Assembly (NCBI RefSeq): GCF_000247695.1
Contig: NW_004624781.1
Span: 8,951,522 to 9,015,521 of the forward strand
Length of the DNA stretch: 64,000 nt
Origin: Heterocephalus glaber
Taxonomy: Eukaryota; Chordata; Mammalia; Rodentia; Bathyergidae
Direction of reading: 5' to 3'
Position numbers and translations under genes: made by a program. A model generated the notes under the pieces. The model did not search any database and had not been told where the DNA came from. It worked only from the letters and a program-made list of their open reading frames with translations. Of this stretch, positions 12,459 through 24,711 are shown piece after piece (position 1 is the first letter of the stretch; each line of letters begins with the position of its first letter).

Positions 12459-12554
12459 CTGTAAAATGGAATGAGTAACCATCAGGAATAGAAGGCTGCC
12501 CGTTTCAAACATCAAAATTAAACAAAGGCTATCTGTGGGACCAAGATAACCTGG

Positions 12555-12755
12555 AAATGGTTTTTGTTTTATTTGTTTTTTGTTTTTAATAGTAGGGACA
12601 GGAGCCAGGGCCTTTGCTCTGAGCTACACCCTCAGCCCTTTATTTTTTATTTTGAGACAGGGTCTCACTAAGTTGCTATCTTGCCCGGGCTGAACAGGAA
12701 TTTGTAATCCTGCCTCAGCCCCCTAAACTGCTGAGATTATAGATGTGCATCATCT
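12555..12755 (-). repeat. Old B1-ID dimer
   Basis: Reverse ID remnant (GAGCTACACCCTCAGCCC) fused through a T-rich joint to reverse B1 (GAGACAGGGTCTCACTAAGT). Confidence 0.75.
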
Positions 12756-13110
12756 TTTTATGTTCAATGAATATGTCAAACAAATTCTCTTTCTACAGTA
12801 GCCTTTTTGTAAGTGTATGTATATTTTTAGAAGGCAGTTTCTCATCCTGGAATTGTTCTAAGTGAGAATATCTTGGTTGAAAGATCATGAGGAAATAAGT
12901 GCTAACAAGTATCATGGGGTACAAAATGCAAAAAAGAAAAAAAAATGAAGTTTAAAATGATCTTTACAAGATTCTATCAAAACTAACAGAAACTGAAAAA
13001 CTATACATAAGACTCCAGTATTTTTGCCCCTTAACTCTTAAGATTTGAATAAATGACCAATATGTATTTTCCTAGTAATGGGATCTGAACCATAAAAAAA
13101 CTACCTGTAG

Positions 13111-13236
13111 TGCCAAGTGTGGTGGTGCACACCTGTAATCCTAGCATTCAGGAGGTTGAGGCAAGAGGATCACTGTGTTTGAGGCCAGCCTGAACTACAC
13201 AGTGAGACCTTACCTCAATAAAAACAAAAACAAAAC
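13111..13236 (+). repeat. B1 SINE
   Basis: GTGGTGGTGCACACCTGTAA through GAGGCCAGCCTGAACTACAC and an A-rich tail. Confidence 0.88.
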
Positions 13237-13252
13237 AGAAAACCTCTCTATC

Positions 13253-13647
13253 TGATATGGCTTCTAGATGCCCTCAACAAAGCCTTACAGTCATAGGTAG
13301 GATTTTCAGAGGTGGCTGGATCTAGGGTGTGTCGTATTGGGATTAAGTGTGTGATGCTGGGATTAAGGACACCCTACCCTGGCTGTGAGTGCTACCCTAA
13401 GGGCAGGTAGCGTGGGAGGAATATAAGGGAAAAAGAGCTGCTGCTGTCACTTGCTGCTGCTTGCTTCTGCCTGCCTGCCCTTCAATGGGCTGTTTCTCCT
13501 CTGTGATGCCTCTCTGCCATGCCATCTTGCCTTGGAGACAGCTTATATACTGAAACCTCTACAAACTGTGGGGTAAGTAAACTTTTCCTCCTCTAACTTG
13601 TAGGTGTCCGGTATTTTGTCTCAGCAAGAAGAAAAGTAACTAAGACA
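13253..13647 (+). mobile_element. MaLR-type solo LTR
   Basis: This 395 bp element begins TGATATGG and ends AAGACA, flanked by perfect 5 bp duplications CTATC (13248-13252 and 13648-13652). It ends in the MaLR signature: CTGAAACCTCTACAAACTGT, then AAACTTTTCCTCCTCTAACT, then GTATTTTGTCTCAGCAA. No internal retroviral sequence is present. Confidence 0.88.
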
Positions 13648-13682
13648 CTATCTAAACTCCTCTTAAAGACCAAGGCTTGATT

Positions 13683-13836
13683 TTTGTTTTGTTTTGTATT
13701 GGGAACTTAACCCTGACCCTTCACACTGAGTTACATCCCCAGCCCTTTTAAAAAATTTTTGTGATAGTCTCACTAAGTTGCTAAATTGCCCAGGCTGAGT
13801 GCTGAGATCACAGGCATACACCATCATATTCAGCCT
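13683..13836 (-). repeat. Old B1-ID dimer, shortened
   Basis: TTACATCCCCAGCCC (ID, reverse), then TCTCACTAAGTTGCTAAATT and GATCACAGGCATACACCATC (B1, reverse), with part of the B1 middle deleted. Confidence 0.7.
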
Positions 13837-14548
13837 GAGGCTTGGTTTTCTGATTAGGTCTACAAATGCACCACAATGTTTGAATACTACACCAACAAGG
13901 TAAATCTACTAACCTAACTCAAAGCATCTCTGCCTATAATTCTGGTGGTCACGAGCGCACATTAGCTTTTTTCTTCCAAAAAAATTCTAAGACTTTGCGT
14001 CCAAACACAGCTAGCACAACAGCAAAGGGCTGAGTGCAGGGCAAAAATACTGGTTCATTTAAAAATATTTAATGATTGTTAAATTCTGTTAATCTATTAA
14101 TGGCCATATACCATTATAACAGATGGCTACCTGAGTGAGGGTGCATATTCTTATATGGGGGAATTATATTAACTAAGTCCTAAGAAATAAAACTTACCAA
14201 AGGGTCAGACCCATAGAACTCTCATTAGGGACTTTTAACAGAAGGAGCCAAGGATCTTTGAGATCCCACAGACTAGAGTAGCAAGGTAATTGAGTGGGCA
14301 TGAAGAGGGGCCTGTTTCTAAGGCAGAGGAGCACAGCAGAAACTCTGATGGAAGAAAGTAAATGACAGACACACTCACTGGGGTTGCCTCAAGAATCATT
14401 AGTACAAGAGGCAAACATTTTGTAAAATATTCCAAATTCAAGGCACGGGTTAACAAAAGTTTATAACAGACAACATTGAAAGTAACAATTTTAACAAAAT
14501 AGCGATTAGATCCCAACTAACTCTTATATTTAAATACATTTTACTTAC

Positions 14549-14630
14549 ATTTACTTTTAATAATTTGCTGTTTAGTGACGAGTTTTCCAAAAGTTTTCTC
14601 TTCCTATACCTGTCAGCTGTGAACGCTGAG
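14549..14630 (-). CDS. USP3: USP3 coding exon 5 (basic linker, residues ~123-150)
   Basis: Minus-strand exon of 82 bp between a TTTAATAG acceptor and a GTAAGT donor. It completes Asn123 and encodes SAFTADRYRKRKLLENSSLN followed by SKLLKVN, ending exactly on a codon boundary. This linker joins the zinc finger to the protease domain. The RYRKRK cluster is a plausible nuclear-localisation patch; that is inference from composition. It is the least conserved of the seven exons: Tyr131, Arg132 and Ser141 differ from the human residues as I remember them, as expected for a flexible linker. The frame is intact. Confidence 0.94.
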
Positions 14631-14746
14631 CTATTAAAGCAAACAGAGTCAAAAAAGACATTAATATATTCCTGCTAGACAGCAGGCTAAAAGAATAAAT
14701 TTGAAAAACAAAAAGAATAAATTCGAGTCACCTACAATATCTAGGG

Positions 14747-14826
14747 CAGTGACCGTGAACCTATGGCACACATGCTACAGTGGGCTGTTTGTATCATTGA
14801 AAACTCTAAAGGGTTCGCCATCACTG
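14747..14826. mobile_element. Short hAT-type DNA element (80 bp MITE)
   Basis: The ends are inverted repeats: CAGTGACCGTGAACCTATGG at the left, and CAGTGATGGCGAACCCTTTA read inward from the right. The element is flanked by 8 bp duplications ATCTAGGG (14739-14746) and ATCTAGGA (14827-14834), one mismatch. Eight-base duplications and CAGTG termini are typical of hAT elements. The interior TGGCACACATGCTACAGTGG is non-coding. Confidence 0.8.
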
Positions 14827-15710
14827 ATCTAGGACTCCATGCTCTAGGGTATTTGAAGTTAAGTGTGGCTTTCCATTTCCCTAGAAATCCCTAGCACACC
14901 CCCAGCAGGGACCCAGGTAGACACAGCATGGGAGACACGCCTTCCCTACTACCATTCTATCTGCCTACTCAAGTATTTGAAGGAAGCTTCAAAAATGGGA
15001 AGACCCATTCCCAGCAACAAAAGGAAAAGTCCAGTCTGCACCACTATTCTGCAATCTAGAGATTTAAATAATGTGCTGTTTCTTTCTTTCTTTGGATAAG
15101 GGCTTCATATTTTACTCATACACTTTAGAAGTATGCTCTAATCTGAGTGTGAGGAATTATAAATTACGGCAATATAGGCATATATAAATTCATTTGATTC
15201 AGTTATGCTGTAAAGGATATTCTAAAATCCAAATGAGATTACAAATTCTGAATTAAAATCATTCAAAATTTTTCTTGATTAAAGAGCTGTCTTGCTTAAA
15301 ATTTATCACAAAATTATTCTTCAAAAGGTCACTTTAAAAGTATTATGTACCAGATAACTAAACTGAAGGAAGCAAAAACTATGGTATGACTAAACACATA
15401 AACTTGTAAGTCTGCCAATTCTTTTCCACCTTCTAAAAGTACCAAGCTAATCCAAAATAAATACACCACTGTTTTTCTTTCCAGAATGTCCACAAGAACC
15501 ATAATGTCTTCGGAACATCAGATCTAATGACGATCAGTTCCTTCAAATGTCAACCTTGTATGCCTCTCTCAGTGTCAGTAGCTATAAACTGAAAATAACA
15601 TTTTCTATATTACAGTGCTAAATTATTCTTAAACAACTTACATAAGTGCAGAAATTGAGTCACAAACACAAGTATGATTTTTAAAATAGTGTGTTTAAAA
15701 TTTTTTAATT

Positions 15711-15868
15711 GGCCGGGTGTGGTGGCGCCCACCTATAATCCCAACACTCTGAAGGCTGAGGCAGGAGGATTGCCCTGAGTTTGAGGCCAGCCCCGGCTAC
15801 ATAATGAGTTTAAAACCAGCCTGAACTACAGAGTGAGACCCTGCCTCAAAAAAAAAAATTAAAAATTA
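15711..15868 (+). repeat. B1 SINE with internal duplication
   Basis: Two copies of the GAGTTT..CCAGCC..CTACA unit stand in tandem near the 3' half, the hallmark of rodent B1. Confidence 0.9.
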
Positions 15869-15951
15869 AAAATAAAATTTTTTTAAAATTAGTGAAAGAC
15901 ACATTGCCATTAATCCCCCTCACTTTATGTATGTAAGTACATATGTGGTTA

Positions 15952-16063
15952 TTTGAGACAGTCTTGCTATGTATGTAGCCCAGGCTGGCCTCAAACTTGT
16001 GGCGATCCTCCTCCCTCAGGCTCCCCAATGCTGGATTACAGGAATGTGCCACCTCGCCCAGCT
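15952..16063 (-). repeat. B1 SINE
   Basis: GTAGCCCAGGCTGGCCTCAA through GGATTACAGGAATGTGCCAC. The open frame at 15846-16085 runs through this and the neighbouring B1. Confidence 0.88.
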
Positions 16064-16572
16064 CAATTCCCCTCACCCTGAACACACTTATCCCATCCTT
16101 CTTGCTAGTTTCTGAAGCAGTTCTATAAGTCTGCTTTTGTGTCTTTATGAGATTTGACCAAAAATACAGTGAATGTTGCTGCCCAGTGCCACCCTACCAA
16201 AAGCCAGGCTCACAAAAGCATTACAGTGTGTCTTCATCCAGTTTCTTTACCAGATTTGATACCATATGATTGTGGCTCTTCCCCAAAGTCAAAATGACCA
16301 TGAAACATAAATGTTTTGAATTGATTCAGGACACTGAAGCAGCCACATCAACACAACTAAAGACACTCATAAAAGAGGACTTCCAGAACTGCTTCAGGAA
16401 GTGGTGACAATGAAGGGATAAGTGTGTTCAAGATGAGGAGGAGTATTTTGAGAAGGGTTAATGGCGATGTGTCTTTGGTATAATAAATGTTTAATATTTA
16501 CCAAAAAACTTTTAAGCATTAAGTATTTTATGATCATGCCTCATACAGTATTATTTAGTAACAACACCTAAT

Positions 16573-16573
16573 T

Positions 16574-16604
<31 letters not shown>

Positions 16605-16682
16605 TTTTGGTACTGGGGATCGAACTCGGGTCCTTGTGCTTGTGAGGCAGGCACCGGAACCACTGAGCTAAATCCCCAGCCC
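16573..16682 (-). repeat. ID SINE with (TTTA)n tail
   Basis: Nine TTTA units (16573-16608) form the reverse tail, a small microsatellite grown from the A tail. The ID body follows. Confidence 0.9.
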
Positions 16683-17168
16683 AATTATTTTTATTTTTAA
16701 CCTATAGAAGTTATTATATTTATCCTGAGTCTCAAAATGGCAGTCCTCTAAATGGACAGCAATAATGGTAGCTACTCAGTACCTGTGGCTATTTAAATTT
16801 AAACAACAAAAAGTCAAAAATTCAGTTTCTTAGTGGCATTAACAGCTTTTCAAGTGCTCAACAGCCATATGAAGCCATATGGTAGTGTAACCATACAAGA
16901 GAGGGCAGAGCACAGCATGCGCCCCTCACTCCAGGCAGTTAGTTCTGCCAGACAGTGAGTGAGTGCTGCCCAGATGAGCACGATTTTAGATTCCAGCCTA
17001 AGTTTGCAAAACATAAAAATAAACTTAGGCAATATTCTCAACATAGGAAATGGAACTCAAGTGGGGCCAAGCAGAAATGTGGACAGGGTTGTATGTGATG
17101 CCTTGTACCTGATGGAGTAGTCAGTGGAAATGAAGTATTTCATAACTATTTAAAAACAGGTACATTCA

Positions 17169-17268
17169 GGCTGGGGATTTAGCTCAGTGGTCCCAGTGCC
17201 TGCCTGGCAAGCTCAAGGTCATGAGTTCAATCCCTGGTACTGAAAAAAAAAAAAAATAAATAAAACAA
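17169..17268 (+). repeat. ID SINE
   Basis: Full length; flanks CAGGTACATTC and CAGGGTACATTC. Confidence 0.9.
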
Positions 17269-17603
17269 AACAGGGTACATTCTGGAAAACCCTCTTTTCC
17301 TTTTGACTTAGTTCTGATTAATTTACTTCAAACTGAGATGGTTCTTCTAAGAAAACTGTAAATGGTAGAGGAAATATAATAGTAGCTACCCACGTCTACA
17401 ATGAACAAACCAAGCATGTAAGAGCTTTACAATGACATCACCACACCACAACTGATGCTATACAGTTTATTGTAGGAATTTCCTACTGCAGTTTGTTGTG
17501 AGCAATTCCACATAAAATTAAATAGTTTGGATCTGTATATCCATACATATGTCTCTAAACCTACACAGGCTCATGGTGCTCAGTTCAAATTAAAAGGAGG
17601 GGA

Positions 17604-17687
17604 GGGGCTGGGGATTTAGCTCAGTGGGTCTGCCACCTGCCCTGCAAGCACAAGGACTGAATTTGAACCCCTGTACCCCAAAAAAAG
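17604..17687 (+). repeat. ID SINE, first of a cluster of three
   Basis: Full length; flanked by AAAAGGAGGGGA duplications. Confidence 0.9.
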
Positions 17688-17719
17688 GAGGGGAAAAAGC
17701 ACTTTGAAAAAGAGCCAAA

Positions 17720-17818
17720 GGGCCAGGGATGCAGCTCAGTGGCGCTGTGCCTGCTACCAAGCACAAGGTCCTGAGTTTGATTCCCAGTACTGGAAAAAAA
17801 AATAAAAAAGAAAAAGGA
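17720..17818 (+). repeat. ID SINE, second of the cluster
   Basis: Older variant with GATGCAGCTCAGTGG and GCCTGCTACCAAGC. Confidence 0.85.
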
Positions 17819-17828
17819 TAAAAAAAAA

Positions 17829-17920
17829 GGGGGGGGGGATGTAGCTCAGTGGCACTGCACCTGCTGGCAAGTGCAAAGTCCTGATTTTGATCCCTGGTAC
17901 TGGAAGAAAAAAAAAAGCCA
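17829..17920 (+). repeat. ID SINE, third of the cluster
   Basis: Starts in a G run; GATGTAGCTCAGTGG and CTGCTGGCAAGTGC make it closest to the second copy. Confidence 0.85.
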
Positions 17921-18924
17921 AAAGCTGACAAGCCCGAAATACTTACACACAAAGTGTTTTCATCTAGATTCTTCCTTTATTAGCTTTATAGTCTATTGAA
18001 AGCAATGAGCATGCATCAAGACTTTGGTTAACAAACACTATACAGTGTTGACTTAAGAAAGGTGGGCTAAATTTTCTCTCAGTATATATTCTGGAATATC
18101 TACTGCCTCTGCCTTTAAGTTTGTCAAGGCATCCCTGCTTTGGGCATGTTTACACGGTACCTTCTATACATCAACTGTCAAAACAAATTAGATGGCACCT
18201 GATGATCTGGGGTGATTTACAGAGATCGCATTTGAGTCAGCAGTCATTCCAGGCCTGTGATTTTATCCACTGGTGCTTCAAAGGCACTGCTATTTGGGTT
18301 TCTATTTATTGCTTCAATTTTGGATCCAGCGAGTTTTATCTGAATAAGCTATTTGACTATACCAAGGAAAATATATTCACATAAATTCTTCAATGTCTTT
18401 ATGATCTCAAAGCATTCATAGCTCTTTATAATTTCAAATTATGTGTACTGCCTCTAACAAAAAAGGAAAAGAAGAAACTAGGAGGATCCTATACTGTTTA
18501 TGTAGATGCAAAGTGCAGAATACATAAACCTCATTTTTTGAAAATAACGCATGTTAGTCTTTCTAAGTAGATCTCATAATACATTTGCCAGAGATTTTCT
18601 AATACCAAATAAAAGTAACTGTAATGCTTTTATTATCATTTCCTGTACTTTCTTTGTACTTCCAAAACTCCCCTTGCACATAGGTTATAAATTGGTAATA
18701 ACTTTTTAAAGTGGGCCTTTGGATATGTTTATTATAGATAAAAGACAGTAAATGAAATATGGGCAAAGTTTCAGACATGTACACTCAAGGCTTAGTTATG
18801 AACATTATGATGACATTAAAACATGATGAAGTTACAGACACCACAGATCAAGATCTCATTCAAAAATTCTAAATGACTTCAACCTCATTGCATCCCCTTC
18901 CCTTTCCCAAAACCCAGTACTTAC

Positions 18925-19008
18925 TTTTCCAAGTTCTGTAAGTGTTCTCTGACTTTCTGCACCAGCCCCAGCTTGGTGTCATTAACCACAAAATCATCAC
19001 AGCGATAA
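18925..19008 (-). CDS. USP3: USP3 coding exon 4 (end of ZnF-UBP, residues ~95-123)
   Basis: Minus-strand exon of 84 bp after a CCTTGCAG acceptor and before a GTAAGTAC donor. It supplies the third base of Cys95, then YRCDDFVVNDTKLGLVQKVR and the helix EHLQNLE, and ends on the first two bases of Asn123. The YRCDDFVV segment is the typical last strand of a ZnF-UBP domain, and the following helix leads into the basic linker. I see no difference from human USP3 as I recall it. An 11.5 kb repeat-rich intron separates it from exon 3. Confidence 0.96.
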
Positions 19009-20463
19009 CTGCAAGGAAAATATTAATCAATGTGCGTAAAGAGCTTGAGGAAACCGCAGAAATGAAATCACTAAAAGGCCTGACTGCTGCCAAGATGATC
19101 ACATGGCCCTGCAGGCAGTTACTGTTGGTGGTAAGATTAAAGAGGATCTGGAATCCACAATGGAATGTTTTTTAAGAGCCTTTTTAAAAAACCACATAGG
19201 CACTAGCTTCTTTTCACATTTTTACTTAAAACCTCTTCTGTTCTTCCTTTGAAAATGAGGTAAGCTGCTGTGTGTACATTTTAGTGGTACATCATAGATG
19301 GAAAAAGAAAGAAAAATCATCCATCTTCTCATATAGCATTAAGCCTAACATTTTAAGGTCATGAATTTCAACCCAAATTAATGTGGAATTTAGGGGAGAA
19401 CTGTTGGGACATCTGAAGACAAAAACTAAAAGCTGTACACTTAAATTTTACTTAATTAAAATAGAATTCAGATGAATTAGAAAGAATGCATCTTTATTCT
19501 CAGGCACCAGAAAACAAAAGTATGAATCAGTGGCTACATATGTTTGCTAAGTGTTTTGAAGAAAAATGTTTAAGGTTTTTGAAAAAAATTGACACTATGT
19601 TTCAATTGCACGCCAATAACCAAATAATACAAAGTGTGACACATAATAAACTTTAACCTGTGCATTAGATTCAGTTTTTTTCTTGAAATAAGGGCAATTT
19701 TAGCAAAAAAAAAAATGGGTTGGCACTGATTTTTTAAAAATATATAACTTTGTTTAAAACCACTTATTATAACTACCAAAGAAAAATGTAAATAACACTA
19801 CTATTGTGAGCAAAAGAAACTCTGAAAGCATAGCAGTTAGTAAAAATTAGGTCATCTCTAACAAAATTTAAAAGACAGATAAAAGCGGTCTATAAAAAAT
19901 GAGGAATGGGAAAAAATGATTTTTAAAGAACAATCCTACACAAAAGCATAGCTTGTGACTTTTACCCAGGAGTGAACATTTTGAGTGAATGCTTTTGAAA
20001 ACTTTTAACTGCAATGCTGCTTGTGTAATTATTTAATGCACACCTCATAAAGGACCACCAATGCCATCAATCAGGATTTGTCTACTGCATTCTCCAAGTT
20101 CCCAGGGTCAATCCCCAACTTTTCCACAAACAGCAAAAGCAACCTTTTATATCCTAGACCATCTTTCTGTGATCAAACTACCAAAGGAAGGATAATAAAT
20201 TCCTCACTGGTTTTATGATAAATGCATAAAAGTACTAAATTAGTGAAAAGCTATAATTTTTTGCTCCTCTCAGAATAAATGTTAAGAGGGTAGAGTCTGT
20301 AAACCCAGGCTTGGGGCACTATACCTTGATAAAACCTAAGAATTCACTGAAGAACAAAACTGCATTGTTAACTACTTTAATTCCTGCTTTCACTTTCTCT
20401 CCATAAACTTACACATATAGTTTGGATAAAACAATACTCAGTGTTCAAAATAAAAACTACTCC

Positions 20464-20560
20464 AGCTGGGGATTTAGCTCAGTGGTACCGCCGCCTGCCT
20501 CACAAGTGCAATGTCCCGAGTTTGATCCCTGGTACCAAAAAATTAAAAAATAAAATAAAA
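20464..20560 (+). repeat. ID SINE
   Basis: Full length; 17 bp duplications AAATAAAAACTACTCCA. Confidence 0.92.
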
Positions 20561-21218
20561 ACTACTCCAAATGATAGTGTTCACCTGAGAAATGAAGTCT
20601 GAGAGAAATTCATATAAATGAAAAGTGAACCTCTAACCTCCATACACACACACAAAAAAGTAGTTGCTTTAAGAAAGCAAGTAGTTGAAGCAGTATAAAA
20701 CCTTTTTCTTCAAAATACAACTTAACAGTTCAATAGAAGATTGTGCTTTCATTATGACACTGTGTAAGGTGTATGATAGTGTACACAGTGCACCTGTCAT
20801 TACCAGCATTGCATGGGAGTTTATTGCCAATCCAGTTTGTGTCAACAGAATGACCCTGTTCAAATGACTGTTCTAGTAGGTAAGGATGTGGCATTATAAT
20901 GTTTACTTTGGTATTTTATGCAGACAGCATGAGTTACAGTGATACTTATCTAAATCATAATTGGTAATTAAGTTGAAATTTATTTTAATTATAACATAAT
21001 TAAATTTTTTCTAGTTCAAAAATTAAGAATGGAAAAATTTTTTCAAATGAAGGCATACTACTGAGATAGAATCAAGTAAATCAGACAAAGCCTCACAAAT
21101 TTAACAAAGAATGGCAATTGTAATTTGCTGCAGCAGTGTAAAATGAAAACACTCTGTTAAAAAAAAGTATTACGATAATAAAGTACATAATATTGAGAAA
21201 TGTCCAGCAAATGCATGG

Positions 21219-21302
21219 TTTTTTTTTTGGTACCAGGGATCAAACTTGGGTCCTTGCGCTTACGAGGCAGGGAGTGGAACCACTGAGCTAAATCCCTGGC
21301 CC
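21219..21302 (-). repeat. ID SINE
   Basis: Full length; flanks GCAAATGCAT and GCAAACGCAT. Confidence 0.92.
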
Positions 21303-21590
21303 GCAAACGCATTTTTAATAAAAAGTTGTCCTAGTCAAAAAATAATTGAGGAAATTAGTCACAATCAATGAAACAGATAACAAAAATATATATTATTGAT
21401 TTTTAAAAGATTCAAATTTGCAATTTTGGCCAGCTATAAAATGGCTGAGATTCTTGCTCAAGAAAGAAAACCATTTCTAGATGGAGAGATGAAATTTAGT
21501 CTATTATCTCAGCTAAGGAAAATTATTTTAAAATTATGAGGAAAAACTAAAAATAAAAGGGATACTGCACAGAAAAAAGGAAAGATCTTA

Positions 21591-21798
21591 GTTCAGTATG
21601 CTGCTGCATACCTATAATCCCTGCTACTGTGGTGGCTGAGGCAGGATGATCACAAATTTGAGACCAGCTTGGACAATGGACAAGCCTTAGTCTCAGAATA
21701 AAAAATCAATAAAAGAGTTAGGGACATAACTCCATGGTAGGGCACTTGCCTATCATGTGTGAGCCCCTGGGCTCAATCTCCAGTACAGGTACTACTAA
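21591..21798 (+). repeat. B1-ID dimer
   Basis: A B1-like left half (GTGGCTGAGGCAGGATGATC) is joined by an A-rich link to an ID-like right half (ACTCCATGGTAGGGCACTTG). Confidence 0.8.
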
Positions 21799-22997
21799 AC
21801 AAAAAAAGAAAATTTTAAATTACATGTGATGTGTATTATTTCTGTCATACAGCACTGATGATGTAGGGCATCTGAGACACTTCCTGCTCTAAAATTCTGC
21901 CTCTAAAATTCTGCTCTAAAGTACTACCCAATATCTAAAAGGGGCAACTAATACTTTTACTGAACTATATAAAAGAATTAAATTTTATTTTTACATGATT
22001 TGTGTAGTTTAAAAACATTTTCTAAAAGTTTTTACAACTGTCTTTGTTTCTCATGAACCAATTCTAAACATTCCCATAAGAGGGACCTATTTCACAATGC
22101 ATATAAATGCAATAAATTTGAAGACCCAAGGGAAAACAAGATTATTTATACAATACAGGCATTTTATTTATTATTTGAGGAAAACACTTGCTTCCACAGG
22201 TCAAAACTAAGGGTGCTGGGATATAGCAAATGATCAATAAATGTTGCATTAGTGTAACCACAAACCTCACACGACACTTCTCGCTGGCTGCCTGTGTTCC
22301 CATTTTAATTTCTTCTTCCTGACCCAAGACACGCACATGTACATGCACACATACACACACAGTGGTAAAGGTGGAAAACCGATGAAATGTTGCTGGGTTG
22401 CTTTAATCTTTCCATGAGACATTGCTTTCAAATTAGAAACTATTCCACTAAAACTGGCATTAAAAACTCCCCAGCAAACAGAAGCACTTAGAATAAATAA
22501 GTTCTAAAAAATTTCTTTCTAAATTACTATAATTGTTTTGAAGCTATTTGGTCAGAATTATGCTTACTTCTAAACAAAATTTTGTTTTGAAAACAAAATT
22601 TGAGCAGTCTTAACTTTCTCTTTAAGAGGATTATACCAAAAGTACAAAAAAGTTCCTAACTTATAGTTTGTATTTCAAAAGTTTGTAGACCATTCCTCTT
22701 GACTCTCAGTGTTACAAAATATATTAAATGCCTTAGGTGGAAATACATGTTTCACAAAACACAGTTAAAATAGTATTCTAAAAAGTTCTACTCCGCCTTG
22801 CTTCTTTATAGCTGCCATTGAGAAACTGTGACAGGAGGATTCAGGATTCAGATAACTTAATTAGTCTTTCCTAGGAGAGGAACTCCGGGACTCAACACTT
22901 CTTCACACACTTAAGACTGCATGTACAAAACAAATTCAAGTCAGACATTACTCACATCATCTGATCAACTTTTAGGCTATTAAATTTAATAATGAAG

Positions 22998-23172
22998 CTG
23001 GGCATGGTGGTACAAACCTATAATCCTAGCAATTGAGAGGCCGAGGAACAAATCCCAAGTTCAAATTCCACCTGGGTACCTCAGTGAGACCCTGTCTCAA
23101 AATGAAAAATAAGAAGAGATTTAGCTCAGGGCAGAGAACCCTGGATTCAACACCCAATGCAGCCTTTTTTAA
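22998..23172 (+). repeat. B1-ID dimer
   Basis: CTGGGCATGGTGGTACAAAC to GAGACCCTGTCTCAAAATG, then GATTTAGCTCAGGGCAGAG. The ID half is shortened. Confidence 0.78.
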
Positions 23173-23498
23173 AAAAATTAAGCAGGTTTTTATTTAGTGA
23201 TTTTAGGTGACTCTTCAGGTAAAGAAGCTGTACTTCTAATAGCCTACTTGTCAGATAAGGAGAAAGGTTCCTTTCTATTTAGTAGAGAAAAGCTAAAATA
23301 TATATATATATCATGAACATTAAAATATTTAGAAAAAAACATATTTAGAAATCATATAGGCAACATACTGGAGACATTAAATAAGGAAATAGGATATAAA
23401 AAGGGAAAGTAAAAAGAGGATTGGCATCCGTCTCTGCCTCTAGCACCTGTGCTAACCAATACTGTCCTATTGGCCATGTAAAGATTAGCCCCAAACCT

Positions 23499-23575
23499 GG
23501 CTGGGGATTTAGTTCAGTGGTTCTGCTGCCTGCCTCGCAAGCAGAAGGACCCAAGTTTGATCCCCAGTACCAAAA
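23499..23575 (+). repeat. ID SINE, short tail
   Basis: Flanks AGATTAGCCCCAAACC and AGATTAGTCCCAAACC. The tail is only four A. Confidence 0.9.
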
Positions 23576-24330
23576 GATTAGTCCCAAACCCAAATTCCTT
23601 AGCCAAAGATAGTCTTAAAGTAGTTTTAAATTTCTTTAAGTCAACAGTTAATAAACTCCTAATTAAATGTTCAGTATGATAATATATGCACACTGCTGTT
23701 TAGAATCAAATTTATACGAATGATATCCTTAAACAACAAACATCAAGTAGTAGGTACATTTTCATATTAAAAACAAGTTATTTATACTGTTTAACTAGAG
23801 AGGTAGAAAATGGATAAAATCACAGCTTACCTAATTTCCAATTCTACTTGCGCTGATAAACTAGAAAAATGTAACTTCAGTAAATTTATTCCTTATGCTT
23901 CATGGATTTGGTTTAATGTTTTTAATGAGCTCAGAATAGGTATCAGTTTGCCTTTTTGTTCAGTGTTTGTATTATTATCTTGCAGGGTTTTAATAAAAAT
24001 ATTTCAAACATGTCTATTTGGACAAACTTAAGTGAACCTAGGTAATTAGGCAGACACATACTGCAAATATGCTCAAGGTGAGCATAGTGAGTCCAACATG
24101 CAGGAGACGTTGCAGTTTATGGTTCAAACCATCAAATCTACACTACTGGGAGCAGCTATACGAAACATGTGCCAAAGCTTTTTGTTTTTTTCAAATAAAA
24201 AGTTTTAATGAAAGTTCTGTTTTCTTCCCATACTGCCAATGCATCCCTTTGGAGGCCCATGCACTAAAAATTATGTCTCTAGCACCTAGCAGGTTCTCAA
24301 CAAATACTAAAGAGTAAAAGCGCCATGTTA

Positions 24331-24411
24331 GGGCTGGGGATTTAGCTCAGTGGTTCTGGTGTCTGCCTCACAAGCACAAGTTCCCGAGTTTGTTCCCCAG
24401 TACCAAAAAAA
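24331..24411 (+). repeat. ID SINE
   Basis: Flanks AGCGCCATGTT and AGCACCATGTT. Confidence 0.92.
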
Positions 24412-24711
24412 AGCACCATGTTGGCTACTCAGATTTTTCTGGATGTTGTTCATGTTATCTTCTGGGACCATCATGTAACTCAACTCTGTTTCAAGTACAG
24501 TTTTGATGGTAAAAACTAGAGGGAAAGAACTGCTTAAAATACCAAGTTTTCTTCATAAAAAGACTATATATCTTTGTTTTGTACCTTTAATACATTTATT
24601 CCTAACATATAGTTACAGTTGTTGACATTCTGTTGAATTTTTTTCTTTTGGTCATTTTGACTTTGACTGATGACTGCTAACAAAGAGAAAGTTATGAGAT
24701 TTTGTATACAT

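Larger units (their letters stand above)
12459..14548 (-). other. USP3 intron 5
   Basis: A 2.1 kb intron holding two old B1-ID dimers, a B1 and a 395 bp MaLR solo LTR. About 13.84-14.55 kb shows nothing recognisable. Confidence 0.7.
14631..18924 (-). other. USP3 intron 4
   Basis: A 4.3 kb intron. It contains a short hAT-type element at 14747, two B1s, an ID with a (TTTA)n tail, an ID at 17.17 kb and three IDs packed head-to-tail at 17.60-17.92 kb. 14.84-15.71, 16.07-16.57, 16.69-17.16 and 17.93-18.92 kb are AT-rich and unassigned. Confidence 0.7.

Noticed and set aside
16573..16608. CRISPR-like or other regular repeat array
   Set aside because: It is a simple (TTTA)n tail of an ID; no spacer-repeat structure exists anywhere in this eukaryotic window.
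23345..23593. Minus-strand open frame of 82 codons with GLIFWYWGSNLGP
   Set aside because: The sequence is a translated ID; the same peptide-like motif recurs wherever IDs occur.
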